From NCBI RefSeq assembly GCF_003316845.1, contig NZ_QMIK01000006.1, positions 1 through 64,000 of the forward strand: 64,000 nt of DNA. The letters run 5' to 3'. This document shows positions 8,657 to 18,683 of this stretch, in pieces. The notes under the pieces were generated by a model, which was not told the origin of the DNA, searched no databases, and saw nothing but the letters and a program-made list of their open reading frames with translations. The position numbers were made by a program, and so were the translations under genes. The number at the start of each line of letters is the position of its first letter. The stretch's first letter is position 1. This DNA is from Cognataquiflexum aquatile (GTDB lineage: Bacteria; Bacteroidota; Bacteroidia; Cytophagales; Cyclobacteriaceae).

Positions 8657-8671
8657 GACAGAATTTCTGTC
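8657..8671. promoter_or_regulatory. 15-base dyad upstream of susC-like gene
   Basis: GACAGAA and TTCTGTC are perfect inverted arms around a single T. This is a possible regulator site 155 bases before the SusC start; the regulator is unknown. Confidence 0.3.
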
Positions 8672-8745
8672 AAGGTATAATCAGCAATAGTTCAGGAATT
8701 CAATTTCATCTTCCTTAAAACTGTTGCAATTATTTTAAAGATACT

Positions 8746-8759
8746 TGCAAACGATTGCA
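8746..8759. promoter_or_regulatory. LacI-family-type operator before susC-like gene
   Basis: TGCAAACGATTGCA is a dyad centred on CG, with TGCAA/TTGCA arms. This is the layout typical of LacI/GalR-family operators (GnAAnCGnTTnC). It lies 66 bases before the SusC-like start. No LacI-family gene is in the window, so the regulator would act from elsewhere. Confidence 0.45.
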
Positions 8760-8825
8760 CTATCGGTTGAATTGATGAAAAACTTTAAAAATCTTATCAA
8801 TTAATAATTATTACCCAATCAATCT

Positions 8826-11800
8826 ATGTTTATGGAAAAACTCTACAAAAGCCTAAGTGTATTCCTACTACTCTTAGTACTTTCCAGCGCCACGGCGTTG
8901 GCACAAAAAACGGTCACAGGAACCATCTTGGATGAGTTCGGTGAAGGATTACCGGGCGTTACCGTATTGGTAAAAGGAACCACTACTGGTACGGCCACTG
9001 ATATTGACGGAAAATTCTCCCTCAATGTACCAAGCAACGAAAGTGTGCTTGTATTCTCTTTTATAGGCTATAGAGCTGTCGAACAAGTGGTGGGTAACCG
9101 CTCCGTGATCGATTTGTCAATGGCACCTGATGAAAGACAATTGTCAGAATTGATTGTAACAGGTTACACCATCGATAGCCGAAGAGAAACTACCGGTGCG
9201 ATATCCACTGTTAACCCAAGAGACTTGACCATCATACCGACAGGTAACGTGGAGCAGGTGCTACAAGGTAGGATTGCTGGTGTCACTGTTGTTACAAACG
9301 GTCAGCCAGGTACAGCCTCTCAGGTTAGGGTACGTGGTTTCGGTGCTTTTGGTGGTAACCAGCCATTGTACATCGTAGACGGTGTGCCTGTGGAAAGCAC
9401 AGACTTCCTTAACCCTGACGATATCGAATCCACTACTGTATTGAAAGATGCAGCAGCGGCTTCTATCTATGGTGCAAGAGCAGCCAACGGTGTAATCATT
9501 TACACAACCAAAGGAGGCAACAAGAAATCTCAAAAACTAAGATTTACCTATGATGGTATGTATGGTTTTACAGATCCGGGAGCAGGTTTGGAAATGGCTA
9601 ATCCACAGGATTTCGCCGACTTGACTTGGTTGGCTGAAACCAATCAGGCTAGAATTGACGGTAGGTCTCCAAATTATGGCCACCCTCAGTTCGGAACAGG
9701 TTCTACTCCTGTGATGCCTTATTACATCAACGTCGGTGGTGCTGCTGGCCAACCTGGTCCACTTAGCCAAGCGCAATTGGATGAGCAGAGAAGGTTGTAT
9801 AACATCGACCCAAGAAAAGGTCCTGTACACCAATTGGTGAGAGCAGCTACCGGAGAGGGAACTGATTGGTATGAGGAAGTAACAAGAAGAGCTCCAATTA
9901 CCAGACATTCTTTGGGCTTTTCCGGAGGAAATGGTACAAGCAGGTTCTTTATGGGTTTGGGTATTCAGGAGCAGGCAGGTATCCTGATAGGCAACGACTT
10001 CAGGAGGATTTCTTTGAGAGCCAATTCTGAGCATGACTTGGGATCTAAAGTCAGAATCGGACAAAACTTCCAAGCAACCTACCGTTCAGTTTTAGGACAA
10101 GGTGGTGGTAACAATGGTCAGGGTGTTGCAGGTGATGAAAACGACATCCTTCAAGCATTCAGGATGCCTTCTATCATCCCGGTACGAGATGAATTTGGTG
10201 GTTATGCAGGTACTGCAGCCAGAGGATTTAACAACCCTAGGAACCCTGTTGCAAACAGAAATGGCCTTGAAAACAACAAGAACTTCAACGCCAATGCTTT
10301 CGGTAACGTGTATTTGGAAGTTGATCCGATCGAAAACTTGACATTCAGAACCTCTATCGGTGGTCAGTATGACAACTTCTATGGTGTAGGATTCAGCAGG
10401 TTACAATATGAAAACTCAGAAAACAACTCCGCATTCGGATACAATGAGTTTTCAGGATTTGTTTTCAGATGGACCTTTACCAACACGTTGACCTACACCA
10501 AAAAATGGGGTCAACATAATGTAAGAGCCTTGCTTGGTCAAGAAGCTTTGAACACCGGTTCAGGTAGACAAATGAGTGCATCAGGTCAGAGCCCGTTCTC
10601 AGAAGATCCTAATTTTGTGAATATCTCTAACTTACCGGTTTCTTCTAGACAGGTAAACTCTAGCCAGTTTAAAGGTGTAAATTTCGCTTCGCTTTTCGCA
10701 ACTGCAAGGTATACCTTCAATGACAAATATATTGTTGATGCGGTCATAAGAAGAGATGGTTCATCAAGATTTGGTGAAAACAACAGATACGGTGTTTTCC
10801 CTGCATTCTCTGCAGCATGGAGGATCTCCGCTGAAAGCTTCATGGCTTCTGCTACTTGGTTGGATGATTTGAAAATCCGAGGTGGTTGGGGTCAGATGGG
10901 TAACTCCAACAACGTAAACCCTGACAACCAATACAGCTTGTTCGGTGGTGACGTCGGTGCATCTTCTTATGATATCAGCGGTACCAACAGTTCTGCTGTC
11001 ATCGGTTTCAGAAGATCAAGATTGGGCAACCCTGATGGGAAATGGGAAACTTCAGTGACCAAAAACATAGGTTTTGATGGTACTGCTTTTGGCGGAAAAT
11101 TGGACTTCATCGTTGACTTCTGGCAAAAAGATACAGAGGATTTGTTATTCACTGTTCCTGTGCCTTCTACAGCAGGTTTCAATGCTGCAGCCCCTTCAGT
11201 CAACGTAGGTGAAATGATGAACAGAGGTGTTGACATCATGGTGGCAACAAGAGGTAATTTCAGCAAAGATTGGAGATACGAGTTCCAGATCAACGGTGGT
11301 TTCTTGAAAAATGAAATCGTATTCTTGTCAGAAGGACTAGATTTCATTACGGCAGGTAACCCAAGTTTCAGGGGAATTGAGCCTATCAGAAATGCTGTGG
11401 GCCAACCACTTTCTTCTTTCTTCGGCTATCAGGTAGAGGGTTTGTTCAGCAGTCAGGAAGATGTAAACAACCATGCCACTCAATCAGGTGCTGCTCCGGG
11501 AAGATTTAAATTCCAAGATATTAACAATGATGGTGCCATCACTCCTGATGACAGAACTTTCTTGGGAAGTCCTGTTCCTAAATTCTCCGGAGGTTTTAAC
11601 TTCATCATCGGATACAAAAACTTCGACATGGCTGCTTATTTCTACGGAACTTCCGGAAACAAAATATGGGCGCAATGGAGATGGTTTACCGACTTCTTCC
11701 AGACTTTCGAAGGTGCTGCTATCTCTAGCAGATTGAACGATGCTTGGACTCCAAATAACCTTGGTGCCACTGTACCGGTTGTTGAGAAAACTGCTAACTT

Positions 11801-12080
11801 CAGTACTTCTAACGTAGCCAACTCTTACTATGTAGCAGACGGTTCTTATTTGAGATTGCAAAACCTTACCATAGGTTACACGCTTCCAAACGAGATCCTT
11901 CAGAGATGGAAGATTGAGAGATTGAGAGTTTTTGGTTCTGCCAACAACCTATTTACTTTGACAGGCTATGATGGATTGGATCCAATGGTGGGTGGTAACG
12001 TGGATACTGCCTTTGGTATAGATGTGGGTAACTATCCTGTAACAAGAGGATATACCGTGGGTTTGAATCTTGCTTTCTAA
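8826..12080 (+). CDS. SusC/RagA-family TonB-linked outer-membrane protein
   Basis: This is a TonB-dependent outer-membrane transporter of 1084 residues, the usual size for SusC. After a signal peptide (to about 27, ALA-QK) comes a carboxypeptidase-like regulatory domain (about 28-105, VTGTILDEFGEGLPGVTVLV), then the plug (about 115-230) with VRVRGFGAFGGNQPLYIVDG and LKDAAAASIYGARAANGVI. The rest is the 22-strand barrel. It imports a bulky nutrient with the SusD-like lipoprotein encoded next. Substrate cannot be read from the sequence; no glycoside hydrolase follows, so it may not be a sugar. A start at the second Met (8832) is equally likely. Confidence 0.95.
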   Translation: MFMEKLYKSLSVFLLLLVLSSATALAQKTVTGTILDEFGEGLPGVTVLVKGTTTGTATDIDGKFSLNVPSNESVLVFSFIGYRAVEQVVGNRSVIDLSMAPDERQLSELIVTGYTIDSRRETTGAISTVNPRDLTIIPTGNVEQVLQGRIAGVTVVTNGQPGTASQVRVRGFGAFGGNQPLYIVDGVPVESTDFLNPDDIESTTVLKDAAAASIYGARAANGVIIYTTKGGNKKSQKLRFTYDGMYGFTDPGAGLEMANPQDFADLTWLAETNQARIDGRSPNYGHPQFGTGSTPVMPYYINVGGAAGQPGPLSQAQLDEQRRLYNIDPRKGPVHQLVRAATGEGTDWYEEVTRRAPITRHSLGFSGGNGTSRFFMGLGIQEQAGILIGNDFRRISLRANSEHDLGSKVRIGQNFQATYRSVLGQGGGNNGQGVAGDENDILQAFRMPSIIPVRDEFGGYAGTAARGFNNPRNPVANRNGLENNKNFNANAFGNVYLEVDPIENLTFRTSIGGQYDNFYGVGFSRLQYENSENNSAFGYNEFSGFVFRWTFTNTLTYTKKWGQHNVRALLGQEALNTGSGRQMSASGQSPFSEDPNFVNISNLPVSSRQVNSSQFKGVNFASLFATARYTFNDKYIVDAVIRRDGSSRFGENNRYGVFPAFSAAWRISAESFMASATWLDDLKIRGGWGQMGNSNNVNPDNQYSLFGGDVGASSYDISGTNSSAVIGFRRSRLGNPDGKWETSVTKNIGFDGTAFGGKLDFIVDFWQKDTEDLLFTVPVPSTAGFNAAAPSVNVGEMMNRGVDIMVATRGNFSKDWRYEFQINGGFLKNEIVFLSEGLDFITAGNPSFRGIEPIRNAVGQPLSSFFGYQVEGLFSSQEDVNNHATQSGAAPGRFKFQDINNDGAITPDDRTFLGSPVPKFSGGFNFIIGYKNFDMAAYFYGTSGNKIWAQWRWFTDFFQTFEGAAISSRLNDAWTPNNLGATVPVVEKTANFSTSNVANSYYVADGSYLRLQNLTIGYTLPNEILQRWKIERLRVFGSANNLFTLTGYDGLDPMVGGNVDTAFGIDVGNYPVTRGYTVGLNLAF

Positions 12081-12139
12081 TCAAACAATCTGTTAAACAA
12101 ATTGTTGTTGTAAAAAAAATTCATAAATCAAGTTAAATT

Positions 12140-13891
12140 ATGAAAAACATAAAATATCAATTCGCGGCAATGTGTACAGCAGGAATGATGCTGTTCGCAA
12201 CAAGTTGTGACGATTCCTTTCTGGTGATTCCTCCGGTAGGACAGTTAAGTGAAGCGCAGTTAAGTTCACTTGCTGGAATAGATGCGGTATTAATTTCCGC
12301 ATATTCCCAAGTCAATGGCCGATTTCAAAGATTGGCTTCTCCTTCCAACTGGGTTTGGGGAAGTATCAGAGGTGGCGATGCCAATAAAGGCACTGACCCC
12401 GGTGACTTCTCTACCATCAACCCTATCCAAAGATTTGAGACAGATCCAACTGTATCAATTCTTGAGGAAAACTGGAATGGTAATTTTGAAGGGATTGCAA
12501 GGGCAAATCAAGTATTGAGATTGTTGGATGTAAAAGGAGCTGATGTATCGGATTCTTATGCCAAAATTGTGGAAGCACAGGCAAGATTCCTGAAAGCACA
12601 TTTCTACTTCCAACTTTGGAGAAACTTCAACAAGGTACCTATCATCCCTAAAGATGCAGATTACAAAAAAGGCTTGGAAGAAATCAAGAACGACCAAGAA
12701 ATGCTTCCATACATTGAAGCTGAAATGAGATTTGCAGTAGATAACCTACCTGCCACTCAGCCTCAGGTAGGAAGAGTGAACTCTTGGGCAGCTAAAGCTT
12801 ATTTGGGTAAAATTCTTCTTTACAAAGCCAATCAAACCGGTGCACCTGCAGATTATACTGCTGCTAAAACCTTGTTTGATGATGTGATTGCAAATGGTGT
12901 TACTAGCAATGGCTTGAAGTATGGCTTGGTTCCTTATTATGACAACATGTTCAGAGGTGCCAATGACAACCACCAAGAGTCTATTTGGGCTTATCAGGCT
13001 GCAGCGAATACAGGTTCTGTAAACAATGCAAACCCTGAATTTGACTTGAACTTCCCTTATAATACCGGACCTAACGGACCTGGTAACTGTTGTGGATTCT
13101 TCCAGCCTAGCTTTACCTTTGTGAACTCTTTCAGAACTAGCGGTGGTCTTCCTTTATTGGACGGTTCATTCAATGCCCCTGCAAACAGAGTGGTAAACGA
13201 CATGGGTATCGGTTCAGCTGCAGCATTTACTCCAGATGCAGGCCCACTTGATCCTAGAGTTGACCATACTGCCGGAAGAAGAGGCATCCCTTATTTGGAT
13301 TGGCAAGACCATCCAGGTGCTGCTTGGATCCGTAACCAACCAAATGCTGGACCTTATGCTCCAAAGAAATATGTGTATACCAGATCTGAAAGAGGTTCTT
13401 TCCAAGACAACTCTTCATGGACACCAGGATACACAGGTATCAATTTCATGATCATCAGATTTGCAGACGTTTTGTTGATGGCTGCAGAAGTAGATGTGGA
13501 ATTGGGCAACTTGGAAGCTGCAAGAGCTAAGGTAAACTTGGTAAGAACTAGAGCGAAAAACTCTCCTTTATTGAGAGCCAATGGATCTCCAGCTGCTAAC
13601 TACGTGGTCAATACCTATGATGCTGCTTGGACAGATGCCAATACAGCGCGTGCAGCAGTAAGATTTGAGCGTAAGTTGGAATTGGGTATGGAAGGTCACA
13701 GATTCTATGACCTAGTAAGATGGAAGACTGACAAGGCTGAATTGGACGCTTATTTCGCATTGGAAGGCGTATTGTTGCCTGCTGCAATGGGAAGTACTTC
13801 TTATGACATCAAACACCGTTTGTTGCCATTGCCTCAAAACCAAATTGACTTGGTAGGTTCTGATATCTTGACTCAGAATCCTGGATTCTAA
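12140..13891 (+). CDS. SusD/RagB-family nutrient-binding lipoprotein
   Basis: This is the surface lid of the SusC transporter, 583 residues. The signal peptide ends in a lipobox FATSC (Cys23). An N-terminal SusD-like helical region (about 60-230, with EAQARFLKAHFYFQLWRNF) is followed by a C-terminal RagB/SusD domain with FADVLLMAAEVDVELGNLE and VRFERKLELGMEGHRFYDLVRW near 505-525. It begins 59 bases after the SusC stop and ends at a strong terminator, so the two form one unit. Confidence 0.95.
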   Translation: MKNIKYQFAAMCTAGMMLFATSCDDSFLVIPPVGQLSEAQLSSLAGIDAVLISAYSQVNGRFQRLASPSNWVWGSIRGGDANKGTDPGDFSTINPIQRFETDPTVSILEENWNGNFEGIARANQVLRLLDVKGADVSDSYAKIVEAQARFLKAHFYFQLWRNFNKVPIIPKDADYKKGLEEIKNDQEMLPYIEAEMRFAVDNLPATQPQVGRVNSWAAKAYLGKILLYKANQTGAPADYTAAKTLFDDVIANGVTSNGLKYGLVPYYDNMFRGANDNHQESIWAYQAAANTGSVNNANPEFDLNFPYNTGPNGPGNCCGFFQPSFTFVNSFRTSGGLPLLDGSFNAPANRVVNDMGIGSAAAFTPDAGPLDPRVDHTAGRRGIPYLDWQDHPGAAWIRNQPNAGPYAPKKYVYTRSERGSFQDNSSWTPGYTGINFMIIRFADVLLMAAEVDVELGNLEAARAKVNLVRTRAKNSPLLRANGSPAANYVVNTYDAAWTDANTARAAVRFERKLELGMEGHRFYDLVRWKTDKAELDAYFALEGVLLPAAMGSTSYDIKHRLLPLPQNQIDLVGSDILTQNPGF

Positions 13892-13920
13892 TCAATTATT
13901 AATGAATAATCCTTAATAAA

Positions 13921-13953
13921 AGGGGCAGCTAAAAAGCTGTCCCTTTTTTTTTT
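13921..13953 (+). terminator. rho-independent terminator after susD-like gene
   Basis: The arms aggggcagct and agctgtccct pair with one G-U pair around AAAA and are followed by ten T bases. It separates susCD from the following FG-GAP gene. Confidence 0.85.
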
Positions 13954-14051
13954 GATACTGCTGTCATTTTTCACTTTTCTTTTTTTGGGAGAAGATAATA
14001 TCATGTAAATTCAAACCCTGACCCGATTGCTATCTAACCCATTCCAGCCCA

Positions 14052-17000
14052 ATGAAATCAGAAATTTATTTGAGTGCTTTTATTTTGGTTTTTCTTTTTT
14101 CCTGCTCCAAAAAAGAGGATACCCTTTTCAACCAACTTTCTCCCGAAAAGACAGGAATAGATTTCAACAACCTGATTGTGGAATCTGATTCCTTCAACAT
14201 CCTAACCGATGAATATATTTTCAACGGGGGTGGAGTAGCGACCGGGGATTTCAACAATGACGGCTTGCCGGATTTATTCTTTACCGGAAATCAGGTAGCC
14301 AACAAACTTTATTTGAATGAAGGAAAATTAAAATTTAAAGATGTCAGCTTGGCAGCGGGTATTGAAGCAAAGGATAGATGGAGTACGGGAGTTACAGTCG
14401 TAGACATCAACGGAGACGGATTCTTGGATGTCTACGTGTGTGCAGCGATGTTCAAGGAAGTGGAAAAGAGAGCGAACATGCTTTTTGTAAACCAGGGATT
14501 GAACGGAGAGGGCATACCCACTTTTATTGAATCTGCTTCGAAATATGGGATTGCAGGGGCAGATAACAGCATGATGGCTACCTTTTTTGACTACAATAAC
14601 GATGGGCTTCTTGATCTTTATGTCCTCAACAACGAGCAGAATAAGTCAATTCCTTCCAATTACAGGGAAAAAATCACCGATGGTTCGGCCATCAACAATG
14701 ACAGGCTATACCGAAACAATGGAAATGAAACATTTACGGATGTGACCATTGAAGCAGGCATTACCATTGAGGGTTTCGGTTTGGGGTTAGCTGTCGCAGA
14801 CCTGAACGGGGACGGATGGTCTGACCTATACATCAGTAACGATTACACCACAAATGATATCCTTTATATCAATAACCAAAACGGTACTTTTTCTAACCAA
14901 TCCAAATCCTACCTAAGACACCAAAGCATGTTTTCCATGGGGTCTGATATTTCCGATTATAACAATGACGGCTTTCCGGATATTGTCACTTTGGATATGC
15001 TCGGTGAAAACAACTTCAGGAAGAAAACCACGATTTCCAAAAATTCCTACCAAACCTATATCAGCAACGAACAGTGGGGATATGAATACCAACATGTACG
15101 CAACATGCTTCACGTAGGCAATGGACCAAATATTCCCTTTAGCGAGATCGGTTTTATGGCAGGAATGTACCAGACTGATTGGTCTTGGTCGCCGCTTTTT
15201 GTGGACATGGACAATGACGGTAATAGAGACCTTTTGATCACAAACGGCTTCCCAAGAGACATTACGGACAAGGACTTTGCCAATTACCGGGCAGATGTGG
15301 GTGGTGTTGCCTCGGTCAGGCAATTGTTGGATTCTATACCGGTAATCAAAATCCCGAATTACGCCTACCAAAATAAAGGAGACTGGACTTTTGAAAATGT
15401 CGGAGTCAGTTGGGGACTCAGCAAGCCTTCCTTTTCCAATGGAGCTGTTTTTGCAGATTTGGACCTAGATGGTGACCTTGATTATGTGGTCAACAACATC
15501 AATGACCCGGCCTTTGTCTTTGAAAATACACTGAATGAAAAAGAGATCAAACCCAATTACCTCCGGATAAAATTAAAAGGCCCTGCTTCCAATCCCTTTG
15601 GAGTCGGTGCAAAACTGGTTCTCAGGTTTGGAGAGGGAAAATTCCAATACCAGGAACAGCAGCTTTCAAGAGGGTATTTGTCAGCCGTGGAAGACATTAT
15701 TCATTTTGGCCTGGATACAATAAATGAAGTCAATTCCTTGGAAATCCTTTGGCCGGACGGCCGATACGAAAAAACAGATGGCCTAAATGCCAATCAGGTC
15801 ATTGAACTGAAGCATGCCAATGCTGCTTCAAAACCTGCCCAATTGCCTTTTCCTTTTGGACCAAAATCTGTTTCCCCATTGTTGGAAGAAGTATCAGCCA
15901 AGCTTGGGGTAGAATTTGTCCATCAGGAAATGGATAAAATCGATTACAATGTCCAAAGAACACTTCCTCACAAACTCACCCAATATGGTCCAAGCTTGGC
16001 GATAGGGGATGTGAATGGTGATGGCTTGGAAGACTTTTTCATTGGTAGCGCTTCAGGTTATTCTCCTGTGGTTAATTTACAGAAGCCTGATGGGACTTTT
16101 TCTTCGAAGGAAATATTTGCAACCGACCTTGAAAAATCCTTTGAGGAAATGGGAATGTTGCTTTTTGACCTCGACAATGACGGAGACCTTGACCTATACC
16201 TCGTTTCAGGCAGTTCGGAGTTTATGCCCGACGCAGCCGAATACCAAGACAGAATATATACCAATGACGGCAAAGGCAACTTTTTCGAACAAAAAGAAAT
16301 CCTTCCTGCTTTTAGGTCGAGTGGTACCGTAGTCCGTGCAGCAGACTTTGATGGGGATGGATTCATGGATCTTTTTGTAGGAGGAAGGACTCCCATCGCC
16401 CAATACCCGCTGCCTGACCAATCCCTTATTTTGAAAAACAACCAAGGCAAGTTGGAAGATGTCACAGACAACGTGGCGCCCGGATTACGCAGGGTCGGTA
16501 TGGTGACAGACGCGCTGTGGACGGATGTGGATGGAGATGGCCGCCCTGACCTGATGGTAGCGGGCGAACTGATGCCCATCACTGTTTTCCTCAACAAAGG
16601 TTCCCAACTGGAGAAAATGACAGATTCAGGTTTGGAAAACCATTTGGGTTGGTGGAATAGCCTCGCAGCAGGTGATTTTGATGGGGACGGGGACATGGAC
16701 TACGTCGCTGGAAATATGGGGGCTAACAATTACTACCACCCGACGATGGACCGCCCGGTGAAAATCTATGCCAAAGACTTTGACAGCAATAAAAGTATTG
16801 ACCCTGTCACCACTACTTATTTCAAAGACAATGAAAACAAATACATCCCTGTTCCTGCCCACTATTGGGATGACTTGTATGGACAAAGCACCTTGTTCAG
16901 AAGGAAGTTTGAAAGGTATAAGGAATACGCCCGGATTACCGAAGCTGATTTGTTTACAGCAGAAGAATTGGAAGGGGTCACCATCCTGCAGGGCAATTAC

Positions 17001-17573
17001 GACCGAAGCAGCTACATCGAAAACCAGGGAAATGGTAAGTTGAAAATCCATGAGTTACCCTTATTGGCCCAGATCGCTCCGGTCAACGGCATGGCGGTCG
17101 ATGACATCAACGGCGATGGAAACCCCGATGTACTCATGATAGGCAATGACTATGGCAATGAAGTATTCTCAGGCAGGTATGATGCCTTGACCGGATTGGT
17201 TTTGTTGGGAGATGGAAAAGGCGGTTTTGAGCCTGTAAGGAGCTTGGAAAGTGGATTTGTCGTACCGGGAGATGCCAAAGCCATGGCGGTACTGACCTTG
17301 GCTGACGGTAAAAAGACCTACCTGTCCACCCAAAACAGAAACGCCTTGAAAATCCATGCTGCTGTGAATGAAAGTCCGGGCAAAGCCTTCAAAGTTCCTG
17401 TCGGAATCCACACCTTGGTATTGGAATTAGACAATGGCAAAATCCAAAAAATAGAGGTTTACAATAGATCAGGATTTCTTTCCAATTCAGGAGGAACTAT
17501 TTCCTTGCCTTCAAATTTGAAAAGCTTGAAAGGGATTGATTACAAAGGGGGAGTAGCGGGGGTAGAATTTTGA
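14052..17573 (+). CDS. giant FG-GAP/VCBS-repeat lipoprotein with UnbV (ASPIC) domain
   Basis: This is an exported protein of 1173 residues with a lipobox at FLFSC (Cys18). It carries about thirteen FG-GAP/VCBS calcium-binding loops of the type GDFNNDGLPDLFF, VDINGDGFLDVYV, ADLNGDGWSDLYI and FDLDNDGDLDLYLVSG, set in two blocks. These loops form beta-propellers. Between the blocks, at about 500-590, is a UnbV/ASPIC-like segment (VNSLEILWPDGRYEK). Such CRTAC1-like proteins are often found beside SusC/SusD genes in marine Bacteroidota and may capture or process ligands at the cell surface. It has its own terminator-bounded unit but lies only 160 bases past susD. Confidence 0.88.
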   Translation: MKSEIYLSAFILVFLFSCSKKEDTLFNQLSPEKTGIDFNNLIVESDSFNILTDEYIFNGGGVATGDFNNDGLPDLFFTGNQVANKLYLNEGKLKFKDVSLAAGIEAKDRWSTGVTVVDINGDGFLDVYVCAAMFKEVEKRANMLFVNQGLNGEGIPTFIESASKYGIAGADNSMMATFFDYNNDGLLDLYVLNNEQNKSIPSNYREKITDGSAINNDRLYRNNGNETFTDVTIEAGITIEGFGLGLAVADLNGDGWSDLYISNDYTTNDILYINNQNGTFSNQSKSYLRHQSMFSMGSDISDYNNDGFPDIVTLDMLGENNFRKKTTISKNSYQTYISNEQWGYEYQHVRNMLHVGNGPNIPFSEIGFMAGMYQTDWSWSPLFVDMDNDGNRDLLITNGFPRDITDKDFANYRADVGGVASVRQLLDSIPVIKIPNYAYQNKGDWTFENVGVSWGLSKPSFSNGAVFADLDLDGDLDYVVNNINDPAFVFENTLNEKEIKPNYLRIKLKGPASNPFGVGAKLVLRFGEGKFQYQEQQLSRGYLSAVEDIIHFGLDTINEVNSLEILWPDGRYEKTDGLNANQVIELKHANAASKPAQLPFPFGPKSVSPLLEEVSAKLGVEFVHQEMDKIDYNVQRTLPHKLTQYGPSLAIGDVNGDGLEDFFIGSASGYSPVVNLQKPDGTFSSKEIFATDLEKSFEEMGMLLFDLDNDGDLDLYLVSGSSEFMPDAAEYQDRIYTNDGKGNFFEQKEILPAFRSSGTVVRAADFDGDGFMDLFVGGRTPIAQYPLPDQSLILKNNQGKLEDVTDNVAPGLRRVGMVTDALWTDVDGDGRPDLMVAGELMPITVFLNKGSQLEKMTDSGLENHLGWWNSLAAGDFDGDGDMDYVAGNMGANNYYHPTMDRPVKIYAKDFDSNKSIDPVTTTYFKDNENKYIPVPAHYWDDLYGQSTLFRRKFERYKEYARITEADLFTAEELEGVTILQGNYDRSSYIENQGNGKLKIHELPLLAQIAPVNGMAVDDINGDGNPDVLMIGNDYGNEVFSGRYDALTGLVLLGDGKGGFEPVRSLESGFVVPGDAKAMAVLTLADGKKTYLSTQNRNALKIHAAVNESPGKAFKVPVGIHTLVLELDNGKIQKIEVYNRSGFLSNSGGTISLPSNLKSLKGIDYKGGVAGVEF

Positions 17574-17593
17574 TTGGATTTAATCAGGGCATT

Positions 17594-18460
17594 CCCTGTT
17601 TTGGCAGAAAGCCAATCCCCCCATTGCAGATCAAATTTGTCAAAACCCACACGGGTTTTTTCTAACTCCATGCTATAAACATATCATCTTTTCAGGGTTT
17701 TTTCCAACCTGACAACGCGCAGCTGACAACCAAAATAGACTTAAGATTCAAGACACAAGATCCAAGACTTGATTCTCTGATAACTTTCCTAACCCTACAA
17801 CCTGACAACGCGCAGCTGACAACACGACAACAATTACAACCACTACAACCATTAAAACCACTAGAACTATCACAACCCTATGTTCTCTATGACCCTATGT
17901 GGTAAAAAAATCATATTTTTCCATCTGTGAAAATCCTGTTCATCTGTGGTTAAAATCTCCAACCCTGTTTTGGCGGAAAGCCAATCTCTCCTTTGCACTT
18001 CAAATTTGCCAAAACCAAACCGGACCTTATGTGACATCATTTTCTATAAACATGTCACCCCTTCAGGGTTTTTTCATACCGAAAAGGCGAAGCTGACAAC
18101 CAAAATAGACACAAGATTCAAGACACAAGATCCAAGACTTGATTTCTCGACAACTTTGAGAACTTGAGAACTTGAGAACCCAAAGCAGACAACCCGACAA
18201 CCATTACAACCACTACAACAATTACAACCAATTCAACCCTATGTTCTCTATGACCCTATGTGGTAAAAAAATCATATTTTTCCATCTGTGAAAATCCTGT
18301 TCATCTGTGGTTAAATTCTCCAACCCTGTTTTGGCGGAAAGCCAATCTCTCCCTTGCACTTCAAATTAGCCAAAACCAAACCCAACTCATTTCACATTTC
18401 TTCTATAAATATGTTACCCCTTCGGGGTTATTTACCAACTTGACAACCCCTAGTAGACAA
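17594..18460. repeat. three-copy, about 365-base noncoding tandem repeat
   Basis: Three units begin with CCCTGTTTTGGC[A/G]GAAAGCC at 17594, 17963 and 18324. The spacing of 369 and 361 bases gives the period. Each unit continues with ACAACGCGCAGCTGACAAC-type words (first unit), AAGATTCAAGACACAAGATCC (17742 and 18112) and ACAACCACTACAACC runs. It then has CCCTATGTTCTCTATGACCC followed by CATCTGTGAAAATCC and TCATCTGTGGTTAAA (about 17878-17955 and 18238-18316). The third unit is truncated. Open frames inside are copies of one another and carry no protein-like signal. This is dispersed word-type DNA duplicated in tandem. Confidence 0.75.
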
Positions 18461-18683
18461 TAATTACAACCACTACAACAATTACACCCGTCCGCCGTGG
18501 CGGAACCATTCCAACTTACCAACCTGACAACGCGCAGCAGACAACAATTAGAACAAATTCAACAATTACAACCTTATAAAGTCAAATTCCCTTAAAAATA
18601 CAACTCCTTCAACCTTAAAAAAAATCAATTATTTAAGAAATAATACAATAAAAATTGCCGAAATAGGTAGAATTTACCCCCAT
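18461..18683. other. low-complexity noncoding tail of the repeat region
   Basis: This stretch has more ACAACCACTACAAC and CAACCTGACAACGCGCAG words, then A+T-rich sequence. No gene or hairpin of note was seen. Confidence 0.5.

Larger units (their letters stand above)
8349..8825. other. 477-base regulatory gap before susC-like gene
   Basis: No gene was found here. The gap is A+T-rich and holds two dyads on the susC side: GACAGAA-T-TTCTGTC at 8657-8671 and TGCAAACGATTGCA at 8746-8759. A long upstream region with such sites is usual before regulated SusC/SusD operons. No TTG-N19-TAnnTTTG promoter could be placed with confidence. Confidence 0.5.

Noticed and set aside
9537-10073. 178-codon minus-strand frame inside susC
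   Set aside because: It is antisense to a long, well-conserved SusC gene and has no start context or family.
16058-16696. 212-codon minus-strand frame
   Set aside because: It is a proline/serine-rich shadow of the FG-GAP repeats (antisense of Asp/Gly-rich codons).
17899-18463. Two similar plus-strand frames (17899-18096 and 18260-18463) that look like paralogous small proteins
   Set aside because: They are translations of the tandem noncoding repeat units; likeness is at DNA level, base composition is low-complexity, and there is no protein-like pattern.
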